This document shows, piece after piece, positions 63,218 to 64,000 of a DNA stretch of 64,000 nt. Made by a program: the position numbers and the translations under genes. The DNA comes from Nitratiruptor sp. YY09-18. Its GTDB lineage: Bacteria > Campylobacterota > Campylobacteria > Campylobacterales > Nitratiruptoraceae. Numbering within the stretch: the first letter of the stretch is position 1; the number at the start of each line of letters is the position of its first letter. The DNA lies in the NCBI RefSeq assembly GCF_016593235.1, contig NZ_AP023065.1:186001-250000 (forward strand). The letters run 5' to 3'. The notes beneath the pieces were generated by a model. The model was given only the letters and a program-made list of their open reading frames with translations, made no database searches and had not been told where the DNA came from.

Positions 63218-64000
63218 CAAAGCCTTTTATCCACTAAATCTTTAGGCAGCATACCCTTAATATCAAACACCACGCTTGATTTCGGTATCTTTTGATAATC
63301 AAGCTTTCTAAACTGCTCATGGGCTACGGCTAAAACAATAGAGTCATACTCTGTAAAATCTGGCTCATTTGCTAAAAGCTCAAGACTGTATTCTCTTTTT
63401 ACTTCCTCTTTGTCTGCCCAAGGATCATATACATCTACTGCTATGCCAAAGTCTTGCAGCTCTTTTATGACATCAATCACTCTACTATTTCTAATATCTG
63501 GGCAGTTCTCTTTAAAAGTTATTCCCAGTACTAATGCTTTGCTCCCTTTTACTGTGTGCCCTTTATGGATGAGAAGTTTTACAACCTTATTGGCTACAAA
63601 GATACCCATCTCATCATTGGTCCTTCTACCAGCCAAGATGATTTGTGGATGGTATCCCACCTCTTTTGCTTTGTAGGCCAAGTAGTAAGGATCTACTCCA
63701 ATGCAGTGTCCTCCAACAAGTCCTGGGCGAAATGGGAGAAAATTCCATTTGGTTCCAGCTGCTTCAAGCACATCAAGTGTATCGATATTTAGTTTGTCAA
63801 AGATGAGAGCCAGTTCATTGACAAATGCTATATTGATATCTCTTTGTGCGTTTTCTATCACTTTTGCAGCTTCAGCTACTTTGATACTTGGTGCCAGATG
63901 TGTGCCAGCGGTGATGATACTTTTATAGAGCTCATCGATCTTTTTTGCAACTTCTGGTGTACTTCCGCTTGTTACTTTTTTAATTGTTGGAAGGCGATGC
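63217..64000 (-). CDS. Nucleotide-sugar dehydrogenase, partial
   Basis: The frame runs off the window edge, so the N-terminal NAD-binding part is missing. The visible 260 residues contain RLPTIKKVTSGSTPE, KVAEAAKVIENAQRDINIAF and WNFLPFRPGLVGGHCIGVDPYYLAYK, with the catalytic Cys in GGHCIG. This is the UDP-GlcNAc/ManNAc or VipA-type dehydrogenase class that oxidises C6 to a uronic acid. ATGA overlap with the aminotransferase. Confidence 0.88.
   Translation of the reverse strand, partial: HRLPTIKKVTSGSTPEVAKKIDELYKSIITAGTHLAPSIKVAEAAKVIENAQRDINIAFVNELALIFDKLNIDTLDVLEAAGTKWNFLPFRPGLVGGHCIGVDPYYLAYKAKEVGYHPQIILAGRRTNDEMGIFVANKVVKLLIHKGHTVKGSKALVLGITFKENCPDIRNSRVIDVIKELQDFGIAVDVYDPWADKEEVKREYSLELLANEPDFTEYDSIVLAVAHEQFRKLDYQKIPKSSVVFDIKGMLPKDLVDKRL

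Overview
The window is about 64 kb of bacterial chromosome, most likely from a Campylobacterota (Epsilonproteobacteria) member of the Nitratiruptor/Sulfurovum/Nautilia type. Evidence for this is inference from gene content and order: tRNA-Thr/Tyr/Gly/Thr-tuf-rpmG-tRNA-Trp-secE-nusG-rplKAJL-rpoB-rpoC-rpsL-rpsG-fusA; an S10-spc-alpha cluster that lacks rpmD (L30); a PglF/PglE-like nucleotide-sugar pair; a zinc-type S14; and moderately AT-rich DNA with many TATAAT boxes and few recognisable -35 boxes. rpoB and rpoC are separate, overlapping genes, unlike the fused rpoBC of Helicobacter and Wolinella. No rRNA genes and no CRISPR array were seen.

Layout. (1) 1-3340: accessory DNA next to tRNA-Ala(GGC), with unrecognised proteins, a small phage-like gene group and a broken tyrosine integrase. 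(2) 3393-16453: housekeeping genes (dgkA, a PP-loop thiolase-like gene, dnaG, a LapB-like TPR protein, rnhA, rnc, aroC, a DedA protein, a DUF2130-type coiled-coil protein, rnhB), then three unrecognised exported proteins and a degenerate AAA-type ATPase. (3) 16582-30391: the S10, spc and alpha ribosomal clusters with secY, map, infA and rpoA. (4) 30495-36585: a NifU-domain protein, a TPR-like protein, murE, a 2Fe-2S protein, panD, ybaB, ispA and tkt. (5) 36599-53580: tRNA cluster, tuf, secE-nusG, L11/L1/L10/L12, rpoB, rpoC, and the str operon. (6) 53573-55513: a cupin gene running into tRNA-Arg(CCT), followed by a 1.5-kb remnant element bounded by a perfect 31-bp direct repeat of the tRNA 3' end. 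(7) 55514-60448: sodB, an RRM protein, a Y-family polymerase divergent from a LexA/CI-like self-cleaving-type repressor, and behind the repressor a tightly packed GGDEF, metallophosphoesterase and Mut7-C gene run. (8) 60396-64000: a glycan nucleotide-sugar cluster on the minus strand (dehydrogenase, aminotransferase, 4,6-dehydratase).

Most interesting points. The repressor/polymerase pair suggests a DNA-damage-type switch in a lineage usually described as lacking LexA, and the repressor appears to be co-transcribed with a c-di-GMP synthase, a phosphatase-like gene with no ordinary start codon and a PIN-type RNase. The tRNA-Arg micro-island carries almost nothing but tiny predicted membrane peptides and a frameshifted antitoxin. 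Several intergenic hairpins lie exactly where ribosomal-protein autoregulation sites are expected (rpsL-rpsG, before rpsH, before rpmJ, before rplJ). All start-site corrections, hairpins and promoters were read by eye; no searches or folding programs were run.
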